A DNA stretch of 64,000 nucleotides from Sporobacter sp963663605 (GCA_963663605.2 CAXXVF010000001.1:248001-312000); one strand, 5' to 3'. Positions 7,143 to 15,877 are shown, numbered from the stretch's first letter. The notes: generated by a model from the sequence alone, not told the origin. Numbers and translations are program-made.

Positions 7143-8267
7143 TTAAGCCTTTTTTGCTGCCAGCGCCTCCAGGTTTTCACTCAAAGATTCGCGCATGACT
7201 TTTTGTCGGATACTGAAAAAAGCCATGACCGTTTCCCGGAGCAGCACCCGCGTCTTTTTATCCATACGCCGCAGCTTTCGGATCATTGCGTCAATGACGA
7301 CAAGCCGCTCCTTTGAAAGATCGGACAGCGTATGCGCGCCCGAAGCCTCAATAATGTCAAAAAGCGCTTCTACAAACTGTTCCCGCTGCTCGAGGGAGAG
7401 CGTGTTCATCCAGGAACGCAGCACATCGCTCGTCTGGCGGCTGAACCTGGACAGCTCTTTTTCGTGGATGAACGACGGGCCGCTTACTTCCCAGGTGAGC
7501 GGATTATGCGAAAGGATGCCTTTTTCGAAGCTGGCGACGATGGTGTGGTCGTCGCCGTGCTCCAACAGCATGCCGACGACGGAGGATTTCGGTATATAGG
7601 AACGGATGCGCTGTTTTAGCTTTTTATAGCTGTCCTTGTCGCGAAGCGACGTATGAAATCCCGGGCCGTCGTTATTATAGACGGCGTCGATCCGCCGCCG
7701 GATGGCGTCCTGAGTATGTACGGCGGAAAAGACGGCCAGATTGCCGCCCTTTGAATGGCCGCCCAGGATGATGCGGCCTTTCAGCTTCGGGACGACCGTG
7801 TTGATATATTCAACGGCCTGTGACTGGGCCGGGACAATGTCCTTGAAGCTCATGAGAAAATCCTCTTTCCAGCCGGCCAGATTGTCGTCCGTGCCTCGGA
7901 AAGCAATATAGTGACTGTTTTTGCCGAAGGTGAAGACGACGGCAGAAAACTGGTTGGGCTTTACGTTGTCCACGATGTTTATGTAAGAAGACACGGTGAC
8001 GTTTTTAAACCGCACGGTATCGGACGCCTGTTTGAAAAGGTCGGGATACGGGGGCAAAATACGGCTTTTTTGTTCAAATCGCCCCAGAGCCCGCATTTCT
8101 TCCGCCGCCTGCCGGATGCTCGGGCCGCGGCCGGGCGCGTCTAGTACGATGCTGTCGAAAGCGCTGTAGGCCATGCTGGAAAATATCAGATTGTCGACTT
8201 CATTGAACCCGTCGCGGTCGAAGCTCAGATCGCCGCGCCACTTGAGATAATCAAATACGTCCGGCAT
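7143..8267 (-). CDS. DUF2974 (Mbeg1-like) alpha/beta-hydrolase-type protein
   Basis: The 374-residue protein shows a lipase-like core: an FRGTDDNLAGWKED block and a GHSKGGNLA nucleophile elbow with the candidate catalytic Ser (about residue 171), followed by YNNDGPGF and, later, HGDDHTIV, whose Asp and His could complete the triad. This layout is typical of the DUF2974/Mbeg1-like family. No signal peptide is visible, so it is likely cytoplasmic. Substrate is unknown. The C-terminal ~100 residues are helical and charged. It appears to be a single gene, with terminators on both sides. Confidence 0.75.
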   Translation of the reverse strand: MPDVFDYLKWRGDLSFDRDGFNEVDNLIFSSMAYSAFDSIVLDAPGRGPSIRQAAEEMRALGRFEQKSRILPPYPDLFKQASDTVRFKNVTVSSYINIVDNVKPNQFSAVVFTFGKNSHYIAFRGTDDNLAGWKEDFLMSFKDIVPAQSQAVEYINTVVPKLKGRIILGGHSKGGNLAVFSAVHTQDAIRRRIDAVYNNDGPGFHTSLRDKDSYKKLKQRIRSYIPKSSVVGMLLEHGDDHTIVASFEKGILSHNPLTWEVSGPSFIHEKELSRFSRQTSDVLRSWMNTLSLEQREQFVEALFDIIEASGAHTLSDLSKERLVVIDAMIRKLRRMDKKTRVLLRETVMAFFSIRQKVMRESLSENLEALAAKKA

Positions 8268-8401
8268 AGTATCAGTCCTTTTTATATTTAGTCGGTGTTT
8301 GAAGGCATGTGCCTTATAGCATCAGGATACCACATTTTTACTTAAATTGACAGAGCTAAACGCATACTAAAAATATATCCTTGCCTAACAAAAACACCGC
8401 A

Positions 8402-8469
8402 AAAAAGATCCTTCGCGGGCTTAAAAAAGGCTGATCGTCTTCCGGGCCGCAGGGCGAAGGATCTTTTTG
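8402..8469. terminator. long-loop bidirectional terminator
   Basis: AAAAAGATCCTTCGC near 8402-8417 is complementary to GCGAAGGATCTTTTT near 8453-8468, with a loop of about 35 nt. The T-run on either strand is compatible with termination of the LysM/CAP gene from the right. Confidence 0.6.
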
Positions 8470-8519
8470 CTGCTTTGTTCGGCGCTGGCTATCGCTTTTT
8501 CCGGTTTTGTAAGCGGTTT

Positions 8520-9134
8520 TTACATGCTTTTGATAAACATTTGCGTCCAGTAGAACGTGCCGTTGGCCGCCTTGGCGACGCCGACGCCAATTTGGTTATA
8601 GGACGGGCTGAGAATGTTGGAGCGGTGGCCGGGGGAATTCATCCAGTCGTTCATAACCGCCTGCGGCGTTCTCTGCCCGTAGGCGATATTTTCTCCGGCG
8701 GCCGAAAACCGGATGCCGAAGGATTCCATCATACGAAATGGCGAGCCGTACGTCGGCGACGTATGGTCGAAGTAGCCTTTGTCGATCATATCCTGCGATT
8801 TATATCGGGCGACGCGGCAGAGTTCCCAGTTTGACGTCAGCAGGGTGAGGCCATACGCGGCCCGCTGCTTGTTGACGAGCTCGACAACCTGTTGTTCCAG
8901 CGCCTTGACGTCGTCTATGCTTGGGATATTGATTTTCTGGCCGACATAGATGAGATCCGGGTTATTTATCTGCGGGTTGGCTTTAATCAGTTCGCTCACG
9001 CCAATCTGGTAGCGAACGGCGATTCTCCACATGGTATCGCCCCAGACGACCGTATGGGTGCCGCTTTGCGCGAGGGCGCTGTGGGGCAGTATAAATAAAA
9101 CCAGTGTTAAAAAAACGACGATAAATTTCTTCAT
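8520..9134 (-). CDS. secreted LysM-CAP (YkwD/SCP-like) protein
   Basis: The 204-residue product has a Sec signal peptide (MKKFIVVFLTLVLFILPHSALA), then one LysM domain (VVWGDTMWRIAVRY..NNPDLIYVGQKINIP) for binding peptidoglycan. A CAP/SCP domain follows with ELVNKQRAAYGL, a GYFDHTSP block, AAGENIAYG and NSPGHRSNIL, which carry the conserved His/Glu cavity residues. In Clostridia and bacilli such proteins are exported cell-wall or spore-coat-associated factors of uncertain activity. The frame continues upstream to 9272, but the signal peptide sets the start at ATG 9134 or GTG 9149. Confidence 0.8.
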   Translation of the reverse strand: MKKFIVVFLTLVLFILPHSALAQSGTHTVVWGDTMWRIAVRYQIGVSELIKANPQINNPDLIYVGQKINIPSIDDVKALEQQVVELVNKQRAAYGLTLLTSNWELCRVARYKSQDMIDKGYFDHTSPTYGSPFRMMESFGIRFSAAGENIAYGQRTPQAVMNDWMNSPGHRSNILSPSYNQIGVGVAKAANGTFYWTQMFIKSM

Positions 9135-9454
9135 TTTTACGTTTTTCACATGACAAATCCGTTCTCCGGCGGCGGTTATGTCGCGTCGTCTCCCGCCGGC
9201 GAGGCGTCGCGTGTTTGCTTCCCGATATCGGGATGTCGGGTTAATCACGATTATTATTTGCACATATGACACGAAAAGCAGAGTAAAAATGATAATTTAT
9301 TGGCATAAACAATAATAAATGGTATTATTCTAAAAAAAGTATAAGAAATATGATATTATTTTTATATGCTCAATTGACATATCTACTATTCTATTGTCGT
9401 TTTCTGTCGATAAGTATACAGAACATACGAAAATCCGGATTATAGGTGACGCAA

Positions 9455-11845
9455 GTGAAGAAATATTGTAAGATCATCGAATTATTCATCAATTCAAAAA
9501 ATGAACAGGAAGCGCTCCGGTATGAAAACAAACTGTTCATAATGAGCGGAATACCATTGCTGATTATTGGCGCGGTTCTCAATGCCGTTATTTTACTTAT
9601 TTTCCTGCCGGGCGAGACAGCGCCCGTATGGATTAACAGCGGGATATTTTTAGCGTTTGCCTGTGTTTTATATCTGTTGCTGAGATTCGTCCGCTCGCCC
9701 CGGCTGATATCGAACCTTATCTTTTTTTTGGCTGTCGCTATTGTGGCTTTCATCATTACAGGATATTACCGGATCGTCGGCCCTGCCGTCTGGACAGGCG
9801 CATGCATCATCGTTATATTTGCCACAACGAAAAGCAACAGGCTGCTGATCAGCGTTTTGGCGGTATGCCTGTTTGCCGTTGGCATTTTCATGTGGATTAA
9901 GGATTACCCGTATGAGATGGGCAGCCTATACTATATTGCGCAGTTTATTGCGTTTGCCCTGCTCTTCGTTGTTTCTGCGGTCGTACAGGCCATAAACTTC
10001 GAGCGTCTTAAAAAAACAAAATATTACCTCAATGAAACGGAACTGATCTCAAAGATATCATCAGACCTTATCACGGTGAATGCCGAAAACCTTGACGAGA
10101 AAGTCAACGCGATGCTGGAAAGAAGCGGCGCGTATCTGGGCGTTGACCGTTCCGCCATTTTCCTTTTGACCAAAGACCAGAAAAAAATGATATATGCCTA
10201 TGAATGGTGCGCCGAGGGACAGGTGGCGCGCATAGGTATTTATGAAAGCTTTGATACAGATTCCCGGGAAGAATGGGTTGACCAGATACAAAACAATACG
10301 GTATGGATCATACCCGACGTGGATAAACTGGACGAAAAAGAAGCGCCGGGTAAGAAAAGGCTTCAGGGAATGAATGTCAAGGCGATGATTTCCATGCCGT
10401 TTGAAGTTCGGGGCAGGACCCGCGGTATTCTGTTCTATGAATCGCAGACCAGGACTGTGGATTGGCAGGAGGAACACCTGAAGATTCTGGACGTGATTAC
10501 AAATCTTTTGCGTGATACCTTTTTAAAAGTCGAAACGGAAGAAGAAATAAGCAATATGGCTTATACCGACGCTTTGACCGGCCTTCCCAATCGCAGTTAC
10601 TTTAATATGAAGCTTGACCAGGCCATAACCAAGGCAAAAGAAATCAGGGCCAGAATTGCCATCGTTTTCATCGATTTGGATTCCTTCAAATCCATCAACG
10701 ATACGACCGGGCATGAGGGCGGAGATAAGATATTGGCGCTGGTAGGGCGCAGGCTCGCCGAAAGCCTGCCGGAATCCGGCGTCGCCGCGCGCTTCGGCGG
10801 CGACGAATTCATACTGATGATCCCGGATGTCAGGGATATGGAAGATGTCAGAAAAAGTGTTGCGGATACTATGGCGGCATTCGGTAAGCCGTTTGTGCTC
10901 AAGGATATGGATTACTTGATCATGATGAGCGCCGGTGTCGCGGTATATCCTGAAGACGGCACGGAGCCGCGGCGCTTGATCAAGAATGCCGACCGCGCAA
11001 TGTATGCGGCAAAAGAGCTCGGGAAAAACCAGGCCGTATTCAGCTCAAGCCTGAACAAAGAGGATATCGAGCGAAAAGTCCGGCTGACAAACCAACTGTA
11101 CCGGACCAGTCTGCTAAAAGAACTGGTTTTGGATTATCAGCCGCTTGTTGACCTTGAAACGAAAGAAATCGTCGGGTTTGAATCGCTTCTTCGCTGGCAG
11201 CACCCGGAACTGGGCCTCATACAGCCGGACGAGTTTATACCTCTGGCCGAACAGACAGGACTTATTAACGGTATCGGGGAATGGGTCCTCCGCGAAGCGT
11301 GCCGGCAAAACAAAGCGTGGCAGGATGCCGGATTTAAACCGGTCCGCATGTCCGTCAATGTTTCCGCCAAGCAGTTTTTAAGCTCTGATTTAATCGGGAC
11401 GATAAAAAAGGCATTGTCGGACGCCGGCCTGGAGCCCCGGCATCTTGAACTGGAGATCACAGAAAGCGCCGCCATCAATAAAATGTGTTACATATCCCAA
11501 ATGCTTGAAAAGATTAAAGCGCTCGGGGTCACTATTTCAATAGATGATTTCGGCACGGAATATTCGTCTTTGTCCCGGATCACGCGGATGCCGGTGGACC
11601 GAATCAAAATGCCCATACAGTTTGTCAGCGGGATTGCGGTGAACGAGAAAGATGAAACGGTTGCCAAGATCATCATCAATCTGGCCAGCAGCCTCGGCCT
11701 AAAAGTAATCGCCGAAGGCGTCGAAACAAAAACGCAGTTCGATTTTTTGAAAAAACGGATTTGTGATGAAGTGCAGGGATTTTATCTGTATAAACCGATG
11801 CCGGCGGATGAGATCGAAAAGATACTGAGAAACACTCAAGCGTAA
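9455..11845 (+). CDS. membrane GAF-GGDEF-EAL cyclic-di-GMP turnover protein
   Basis: The ~796-residue protein has six N-terminal membrane helices, a GAF-like sensor domain (about residues 200-350), a GGDEF domain with an intact FGGDEF active site (about 447) and a C-terminal EAL domain. The EAL domain keeps the Glu of the signature as ESLLRW, the SVNVSAKQF Asn, ELEITES, DDFGT, IAEGVET and VQGF. The usual KIDRSFV loop reads KMPIQFV. It could therefore both make and degrade c-di-GMP, with the GAF domain choosing. GTG 9455 is preferred over GTG 9446 because AGGTGA lies 5 nt upstream of it. A terminator follows the stop. Confidence 0.85.
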   Translation: MKKYCKIIELFINSKNEQEALRYENKLFIMSGIPLLIIGAVLNAVILLIFLPGETAPVWINSGIFLAFACVLYLLLRFVRSPRLISNLIFFLAVAIVAFIITGYYRIVGPAVWTGACIIVIFATTKSNRLLISVLAVCLFAVGIFMWIKDYPYEMGSLYYIAQFIAFALLFVVSAVVQAINFERLKKTKYYLNETELISKISSDLITVNAENLDEKVNAMLERSGAYLGVDRSAIFLLTKDQKKMIYAYEWCAEGQVARIGIYESFDTDSREEWVDQIQNNTVWIIPDVDKLDEKEAPGKKRLQGMNVKAMISMPFEVRGRTRGILFYESQTRTVDWQEEHLKILDVITNLLRDTFLKVETEEEISNMAYTDALTGLPNRSYFNMKLDQAITKAKEIRARIAIVFIDLDSFKSINDTTGHEGGDKILALVGRRLAESLPESGVAARFGGDEFILMIPDVRDMEDVRKSVADTMAAFGKPFVLKDMDYLIMMSAGVAVYPEDGTEPRRLIKNADRAMYAAKELGKNQAVFSSSLNKEDIERKVRLTNQLYRTSLLKELVLDYQPLVDLETKEIVGFESLLRWQHPELGLIQPDEFIPLAEQTGLINGIGEWVLREACRQNKAWQDAGFKPVRMSVNVSAKQFLSSDLIGTIKKALSDAGLEPRHLELEITESAAINKMCYISQMLEKIKALGVTISIDDFGTEYSSLSRITRMPVDRIKMPIQFVSGIAVNEKDETVAKIIINLASSLGLKVIAEGVETKTQFDFLKKRICDEVQGFYLYKPMPADEIEKILRNTQA

Positions 11846-11859
11846 TATATACAAAACAG

Positions 11860-11890
11860 GCGGCTCAATGTTTCCATTGAGCCGCTTTTA
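11860..11890 (+). terminator. intrinsic terminator of the GGDEF-EAL gene
   Basis: GCGGCTCAATG (11860-11870) pairs perfectly with CATTGAGCCGC (11875-11885) across TTTC, followed by TTTTA. Confidence 0.85.
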
Positions 11891-12105
11891 GACTGTAGAT
11901 AAGGGTATCTACGATACCTTTATCGACAAAATGGAGTTCTCGCACTGAGGTGCTCGCAAAGTAATGCTTTTCGGAGATGAATCCCTCAAAGCTTTTAAAT
12001 TAAACAATTTTCGCCTCCGAGACCAGACAACTCGCCGTCGGCGGCGAAAATTAAATCGCACGGCGATTGGACGCTTAATACGGGTGAAGATGGCTTTGTC
12101 GATAA
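11891..12105. repeat. dispersed structured element, copy A
   Basis: This ~210 bp non-coding block shares its whole length with 31311-31514 and 51680-51888. It begins with a hairpin (11894-11909 pairing with 11913-11928) and has a second hairpin GCAC-TGAG-GTGC (11942-11953). It then has a block containing GACCAGACAACTCGCC inside a perfect AATTTTCGCC/GGCGAAAATT inverted repeat, and a fourth hairpin AATCGC-ACG-GCGATT. It lies between the convergent GGDEF-EAL and monooxygenase genes. Short reading frames across it have no codon or start support. Confidence 0.85.
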
Positions 12106-12107
12106 TC

Positions 12108-12398
12108 TTAAAAGAGTTTTGTGTACATATTGACTTCAGCCTGTATTGAGCACAGCGCGTCAAGCTTCGGCGCGGCGTCCAGAAAATGTTTTGAATTGAG
12201 GTGTGCGTCTATTGAAGCCTGATCCTCCCATTCCTCAAGCATCGTGAGGATTTGAGGATCGGATGTTTCCTGATATAACGCGTAGCTGATACAGCCGGCA
12301 TCGTTTCTGTTCGTCTCCTCGACGAGTTTTCTTACAATTGGCAGATATTCCTCCAACTTGCCCGCTTTGACCGTTTGTTTGGCAACGACCTTTATCAT
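12108..12398 (-). CDS. antibiotic biosynthesis monooxygenase (ABM/YgiN-type) domain protein
   Basis: A 96-residue single-domain protein of the dimeric ferredoxin-like ABM fold. MIKVVAKQTVKAGKLEEYL, ETNRNDAGCISYALYQ, MLEEWEDQASIDAHLNSKHF are the characteristic blocks, including the E-W and H residues that line the cavity. Members act as quinol or small aromatic monooxygenases or as haem-degrading relatives; the substrate here cannot be told. AGGAGGT precedes the ATG by 7 nt. It has its own gene-end next to repeat copy A. Confidence 0.85.
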   Translation of the reverse strand: MIKVVAKQTVKAGKLEEYLPIVRKLVEETNRNDAGCISYALYQETSDPQILTMLEEWEDQASIDAHLNSKHFLDAAPKLDALCSIQAEVNMYTKLF

Positions 12399-12500
12399 GC
12401 GGTATAACCTCCTGTATTAATAAAATAATTTTTCGCATCGTATCGTATTTACTGACCGCGACGCATCTGTGCGCGGGTTATGATGTTGGCAGCTGCAGTA

Positions 12501-13289
12501 TCAGGATGCCGGCGGCGGGGTAAGCTCCTGGGGTGTACACAGCCCGGTCCGGATGGCGTTCTCCCGCAGCTTGACGTAGAGTTCGCTGTAAGTAGCCATT
12601 ATATATGGCATTAAAAACAGCAATCCAATAAAAAAGGTGACAACCGAAAGCAGTATCCAGCCCAAAAAAGAAAGCGTCAGAACAAAAATATTCCATTTTT
12701 GCCCGTTCGTCATTTGGATGCTGAGCTTCAGCGCCCGCGCATAGTTGATATTCGGATTATCCGTCAGGATGAATGCAACCATACTATAGGCGATGCTTTT
12801 CATCATGACAATGACCGAACCGGCAAGGATGATGACCCCGCACAGGACGATGAAGACAATCGTGCTGGTATCAAATATAAGACTGTTGAAATATACGCCG
12901 TTAAAAGTGTTTGAAATAATATTTACGGTAAATATAGCTCCGCCGACTGCGGGCAGCAGCGACCACAGGAATATGAACAGGTATTGCCATGCCATCGCGG
13001 CAACAATTTTCATGTACCGTGTTTCGTTAAAGGCATAAAACAGGTTTTTTATGCCGGGCGGAGACATGCGTGCCTGAATAAAGAAGGAATACAAGCCTAC
13101 CATAATGGGGAACGACAGAAAAAGGTTGACCGCAATCGCCCCGAAAACGTTGATCACGGGAATAATGGCAACCATGCCGGATGCAGCGCTTATTATGACG
13201 AACGTAATGACATAAGCGGCAAGACTCTCCCAATAGCTTCTTTTTAAAACGGTTTTGGCACTTTTTTTAAGTTCGGCTCTTGTCCACAT
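12501..13289 (-). CDS. DUF975 family integral membrane protein
   Basis: The ~262-residue protein begins with the family's MWTRAELKKSAK entry, and has five to six membrane helices and a YARALKLSIQMTNGQKW loop typical of DUF975. Function unknown. GGGGTGA lies 5 nt before ATG 13289, which is preferred to GTG 13298. The 102 bp between this gene and the monooxygenase hold nothing recognisable. Confidence 0.75.
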   Translation of the reverse strand: MWTRAELKKSAKTVLKRSYWESLAAYVITFVIISAASGMVAIIPVINVFGAIAVNLFLSFPIMVGLYSFFIQARMSPPGIKNLFYAFNETRYMKIVAAMAWQYLFIFLWSLLPAVGGAIFTVNIISNTFNGVYFNSLIFDTSTIVFIVLCGVIILAGSVIVMMKSIAYSMVAFILTDNPNINYARALKLSIQMTNGQKWNIFVLTLSFLGWILLSVVTFFIGLLFLMPYIMATYSELYVKLRENAIRTGLCTPQELTPPPAS

Positions 13290-13545
13290 TCGGTTCACCC
13301 CGATTGCTTTTTTAATACAGCCATCATATATCTGTTTTGTGTTTTTTGCAAGAGTATTGCATCTTCGGCAGCCACGAAAGCGGCTGCCGGGATTTTAATT
13401 ACCTGTATTGCATTTGGTATAGCCGTATGGTAATATATTCATTAGCTTACTGCACCGGGCGCAAGTGCGGAATACAGTTGACAGAAGCAGTGAGCTTTTT
13501 ATGCATTCGGGATAAAACATCAAATATGCAATGAGGGGGGTTATC

Positions 13546-14013
13546 GTGAAAAAATGCACAAGTTGCGGGCAGACGCTCAATGATGACGCCAAGTTCTGTT
13601 TTAACTGCGGCGGCGGCGATTTCGAGCCGGCCGTGGAGGAAGGCGCATATCAGCAGCCGTCGTACCAACAGCCCGCGTATCAGCCGCAGCCGACATACCA
13701 ACAACCGTATCAGCAGCCATACCAGCAGCCATACCAGCAGCCGGTATACGACAACTCGCAGCCGGCGACCATAGGTAATTATATAGCGTTTTTCCTGCTG
13801 ATGCTCATTCCGATTTTCAATCTGGTCTACCTTATTATTGTTGCGGTCGGGAGTCCTACGCGCAATAAGTCAATGACGAATCTGGCAAGGGCTTATCTGA
13901 TAGTTGCGGCAATTGTTGTTGTTCTGAGTATCATACTTTCAATTGTTTTGGGCGCTTCATTATTAAGCCTGTTCCGAAACAACGGGTTCAACTACTACAG
14001 CTACGGCTTCTAG
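13546..14013 (+). CDS. zinc-ribbon membrane protein with QQPY repeats
   Basis: The ~155-residue protein starts with a zinc ribbon (CTSCGQTL..AKFCFNCGG), continues through a Gln/Pro/Tyr low-complexity linker of repeated QQPY units (about residues 35-70), and ends with two membrane helices (IAFFLLMLIPIFNLVYLIIV and LIVAAIVVVLSIILSIVL). GTG 13546 is preferred because GGGGGG lies 5 nt upstream; the alternative ATG at 13531 would place that ribosome binding site inside the gene. It is one of three zinc-ribbon/linker/membrane proteins in the window (also 22396 and 58078). Confidence 0.75.
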   Translation: MKKCTSCGQTLNDDAKFCFNCGGGDFEPAVEEGAYQQPSYQQPAYQPQPTYQQPYQQPYQQPYQQPVYDNSQPATIGNYIAFFLLMLIPIFNLVYLIIVAVGSPTRNKSMTNLARAYLIVAAIVVVLSIILSIVLGASLLSLFRNNGFNYYSYGF

Positions 14014-14035
14014 CAAAAACGGATAAACATTTAAA

Positions 14036-14076
14036 CAAAACCGGCGCGGCATCCTGTAAATCGGGATGCCGCGCCG
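14036..14076. terminator. terminator between convergent genes
   Basis: CGGCGCGGCATCC pairs with GGGATGCCGCGCCG around TGTAAATC. Reading on the minus strand it is followed by GGTTTTGTTT, so it mainly serves the rubrerythrin gene. Confidence 0.7.
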
Positions 14077-14096
14077 TATATTAAACCGTCCGTGGT

Positions 14097-14645
14097 TTAT
14101 TTTTCAGGGAAATAACGCTCTAAAAGACCTTTGAAAGCCCGCCCGTGACGCGCTTCGTCCCGCGCCATCTCATGAACGGTATCGTGGATGGCGTCAAGGT
14201 TAAGCGTTTTAGCACGCTTGGCCAGATCCGTTTTGCCGCTGGTCGCGCCGTTCTCGGCTTCCAGGCGCATCTGCAGGTTTTTCTTCGTGCTGTCCGTGAC
14301 GACCTCGCCGAGAAGCTCGGCGAATTTTGCCGCGTGTTCGGCTTCTTCATACGCCGCTTTTTCCCAGAAAGCGCCGATCTCGGGATATCCCTCGCGATAA
14401 GCGACCCGTGCCATCGCCAGATACATACCGACCTCCGTGCACTCGCCGGTAAAGTTCATGCGGAGATCCTCAATGATATCTTCCGGGGCGCCTTTGGCAA
14501 CGCCGACCACATGTTCGGAGGCCCAGAGCATATCATCGGCCTGTTCGATGAATTTTGAAGCCGGAGCGCCGCATACGGGGCATTTTTCGGGGGGCGCGTC
14601 ACCGATATGAACATAGCCGCAAACACTGCATACATATTTTTTCAT
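14097..14645 (-). CDS. reverse-type rubrerythrin (rubredoxin domain first)
   Basis: The 182-residue protein carries an N-terminal rubredoxin-like iron site (YVCSVCGYVH..PEKCPVCG, four Cys) and then a ferritin-like four-helix domain with the diiron ligand motifs TGECTEVGMYL, AYEEAEHAAKF and MARDEARHG. Placing rubredoxin first is the clostridial reverse-rubrerythrin order. It is an NAD(P)H-linked peroxide and oxygen reductase that protects anaerobes. ATG 14645 has GGAGGA upstream; the frame's TTG at 14660 is inside that site. It lies just downstream of a PerR-like gene on the same strand. Confidence 0.9.
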   Translation of the reverse strand: MKKYVCSVCGYVHIGDAPPEKCPVCGAPASKFIEQADDMLWASEHVVGVAKGAPEDIIEDLRMNFTGECTEVGMYLAMARVAYREGYPEIGAFWEKAAYEEAEHAAKFAELLGEVVTDSTKKNLQMRLEAENGATSGKTDLAKRAKTLNLDAIHDTVHEMARDEARHGRAFKGLLERYFPEK

Positions 14646-14680
14646 AATTTCTTCCTCCAAAGATTCCTTGTATTTTATTT

Positions 14681-14700
14681 ATACTAATTTTCATTAGTAT
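14681..14700. promoter_or_regulatory. inverted repeat upstream of rubrerythrin, candidate PerR box
   Basis: ATACTAAT and ATTAGTAT form a perfect 8-bp dyad around TTTC, overlapping the perR stop codon and lying 36 bp before the rubrerythrin start. Position and A+T-rich dyad suggest a second operator of the adjacent regulator; the match to the known PerR consensus is loose. Confidence 0.45.
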
Positions 14701-15106
14701 TAGTTAAAGCCGATGCTTTTTTCCCTCGGCATTTACTGCATAGTCCATAAAGAGTCAATTGCTTGTAGTGAACTTCCAGATCGTTTTCGCGCTCGACAGC
14801 GTCTTCGATTTCCGGATCGATATCCGCCCCGACATCCAAAACAGCCCCGCAGTCCAGACAGATGAAGTGCGTGTGTTCACTGGTGTTGCCATCATACCGC
14901 TCCTGCCCGTTAACGGTGCCGACAGAAACGACGAGACCTTCCTGCTTGAAAACGGACAGATTTCTGTAAACGGTGCCCAGACTCAAGTCCGGGATTTCTT
15001 TTCTCAATTCTTCGTAGATCCATACCGCCGATGGATGGCGGGAGGTGCCCCGGATTGTATTGAGAAGCGCGTCTCTCTTATAACTGTGTTTTCTTAAGGT
15101 ACTCAT
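14684..15106 (-). CDS. perR: Fur-family regulator, PerR-like
   Basis: A 140-residue Fur-family protein: winged helix (YKRDALLNTIRG..HPSAVWIYEELRKEIPDLSLGTVYRNLSVF), HTHFICLDCGAVLDV metal/zinc site with the first CxxC, and a second CxxC at YGLCSKCRGKK. The pairing with rubrerythrin and the A+T-rich palindrome at its own promoter favour a peroxide sensor (PerR) over Fur or Zur; residue-level proof would need alignment. GAGGTG precedes the ATG. Confidence 0.8.
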   Translation of the reverse strand: MSTLRKHSYKRDALLNTIRGTSRHPSAVWIYEELRKEIPDLSLGTVYRNLSVFKQEGLVVSVGTVNGQERYDGNTSEHTHFICLDCGAVLDVGADIDPEIEDAVERENDLEVHYKQLTLYGLCSKCRGKKASALTNTNEN

Positions 15107-15118
15107 ATTTACACCTCA

Positions 15119-15175
15119 ATAACAATAATAATTATTATTACTGTTATTAGTATAGAATATTATTTTCAATTTGTA
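15119..15175 (-). promoter_or_regulatory. perR promoter with 16-bp palindromic operator
   Basis: On the minus strand TTACAA and TATACT are spaced 16 bp apart. Just downstream, 15124-15139 is a perfect palindrome AATAATAATTATTATT, close in style to PerR boxes. Position over the start of transcription suggests autorepression. Confidence 0.55.
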
Positions 15176-15289
15176 AAGTATTTTTTTGATATTTTTATCG
15201 GCGCAGTACAATAAATGTTGCAAAGCGGATACAGGCTTACAGCCGTGTCTGTTTTTCACCGGCGGGACGATTTGCGGAAGACGGTGAAA

Positions 15290-15327
15290 AAAAGCCGCCC
15301 GCCGGCAATTATCAGCCGGTAGGGCGG
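15290..15327 (-). terminator. terminator of the holin gene
   Basis: GCCGCC..GCCGG pairs with the mirrored GGCGGC-side sequence (stem with a small internal loop) and, read on the minus strand, is followed by a run of seven T. Confidence 0.75.
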
Positions 15328-15357
15328 CAAGTATTTTTACAATGTATCAGCCAACAA

Positions 15358-15621
15358 TTACAATGAACGTTTGAGTTGTTTCGCAGCCTGATTTACACCG
15401 GTGGCGGCCAGTCCGCTGACGATGCCGATGGCTATGGCGTTTAAGTAATCGGAAGCCGGATATGACGGCATGATAAACATCGCGAGGATGCCGAGCGCAC
15501 CGCCAAGCAGCCCGCTGATGACGGGAAGCCATTTTCTGCTGAGCTGTGTTGTCTTGAGGATCTCAATAATCAGATAACAAATGACAGTTATGGCGGCCAC
15601 GGAAGTGAATCCAAAATCCAT
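15358..15621 (-). CDS. orphan phage-type holin (Hol44-like)
   Basis: An 87-residue protein with an N-terminal helix (MDFGFTSVAAITVICYLIIEI), a KWLPVISGLLGGALGILAM core and an Ala/Gly-rich AIAIGIVSGLAATGVNQ segment, giving about three short membrane helices and a charged tail. This matches the holin family V (Hol44) pattern found in clostridial phages. No lysin or phage gene is adjacent, so it is either a domesticated holin or a relic. Sequence between it and perR (15180-15290) holds only an inverted repeat and its terminator. Confidence 0.75.
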   Translation of the reverse strand: MDFGFTSVAAITVICYLIIEILKTTQLSRKWLPVISGLLGGALGILAMFIMPSYPASDYLNAIAIGIVSGLAATGVNQAAKQLKRSL

Positions 15622-15877
15622 TTAAGATCGTCCTTTCCCAAAAAAGTGCTGTCACTTTGTATGTATGCCTGACAGGCCCGCAAAATAACCAGCTTACGTA
15701 AAAAACATGTCCTGCAAAACCCGGCGGCAGAAGCAGGCGCTTCTTTCTTTTGTTATGATAAAATTTCAACAGGCAATTTATATGTTGAAAAAAGACGATT
15801 TATGTAATAGTATAAAAAAACGGTTAAAAAACAAAAAACTGGCATTGGAAGACGCGGCGTTGTGGAGGGGGCCAGCA

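Noticed and set aside
12001..12163. Short frames inside repeat copies A, B and C (for example Arg-rich RRRRKLNRTAIG products)
   Set aside because: They appear on both strands only because the repeats have inverted structure; the copies keep base pairing rather than reading frame.
13690..13745. Tandem QQPY-coding repeats considered as a CRISPR or minisatellite
   Set aside because: The 12-bp units are in frame within a real gene and have no spacers.
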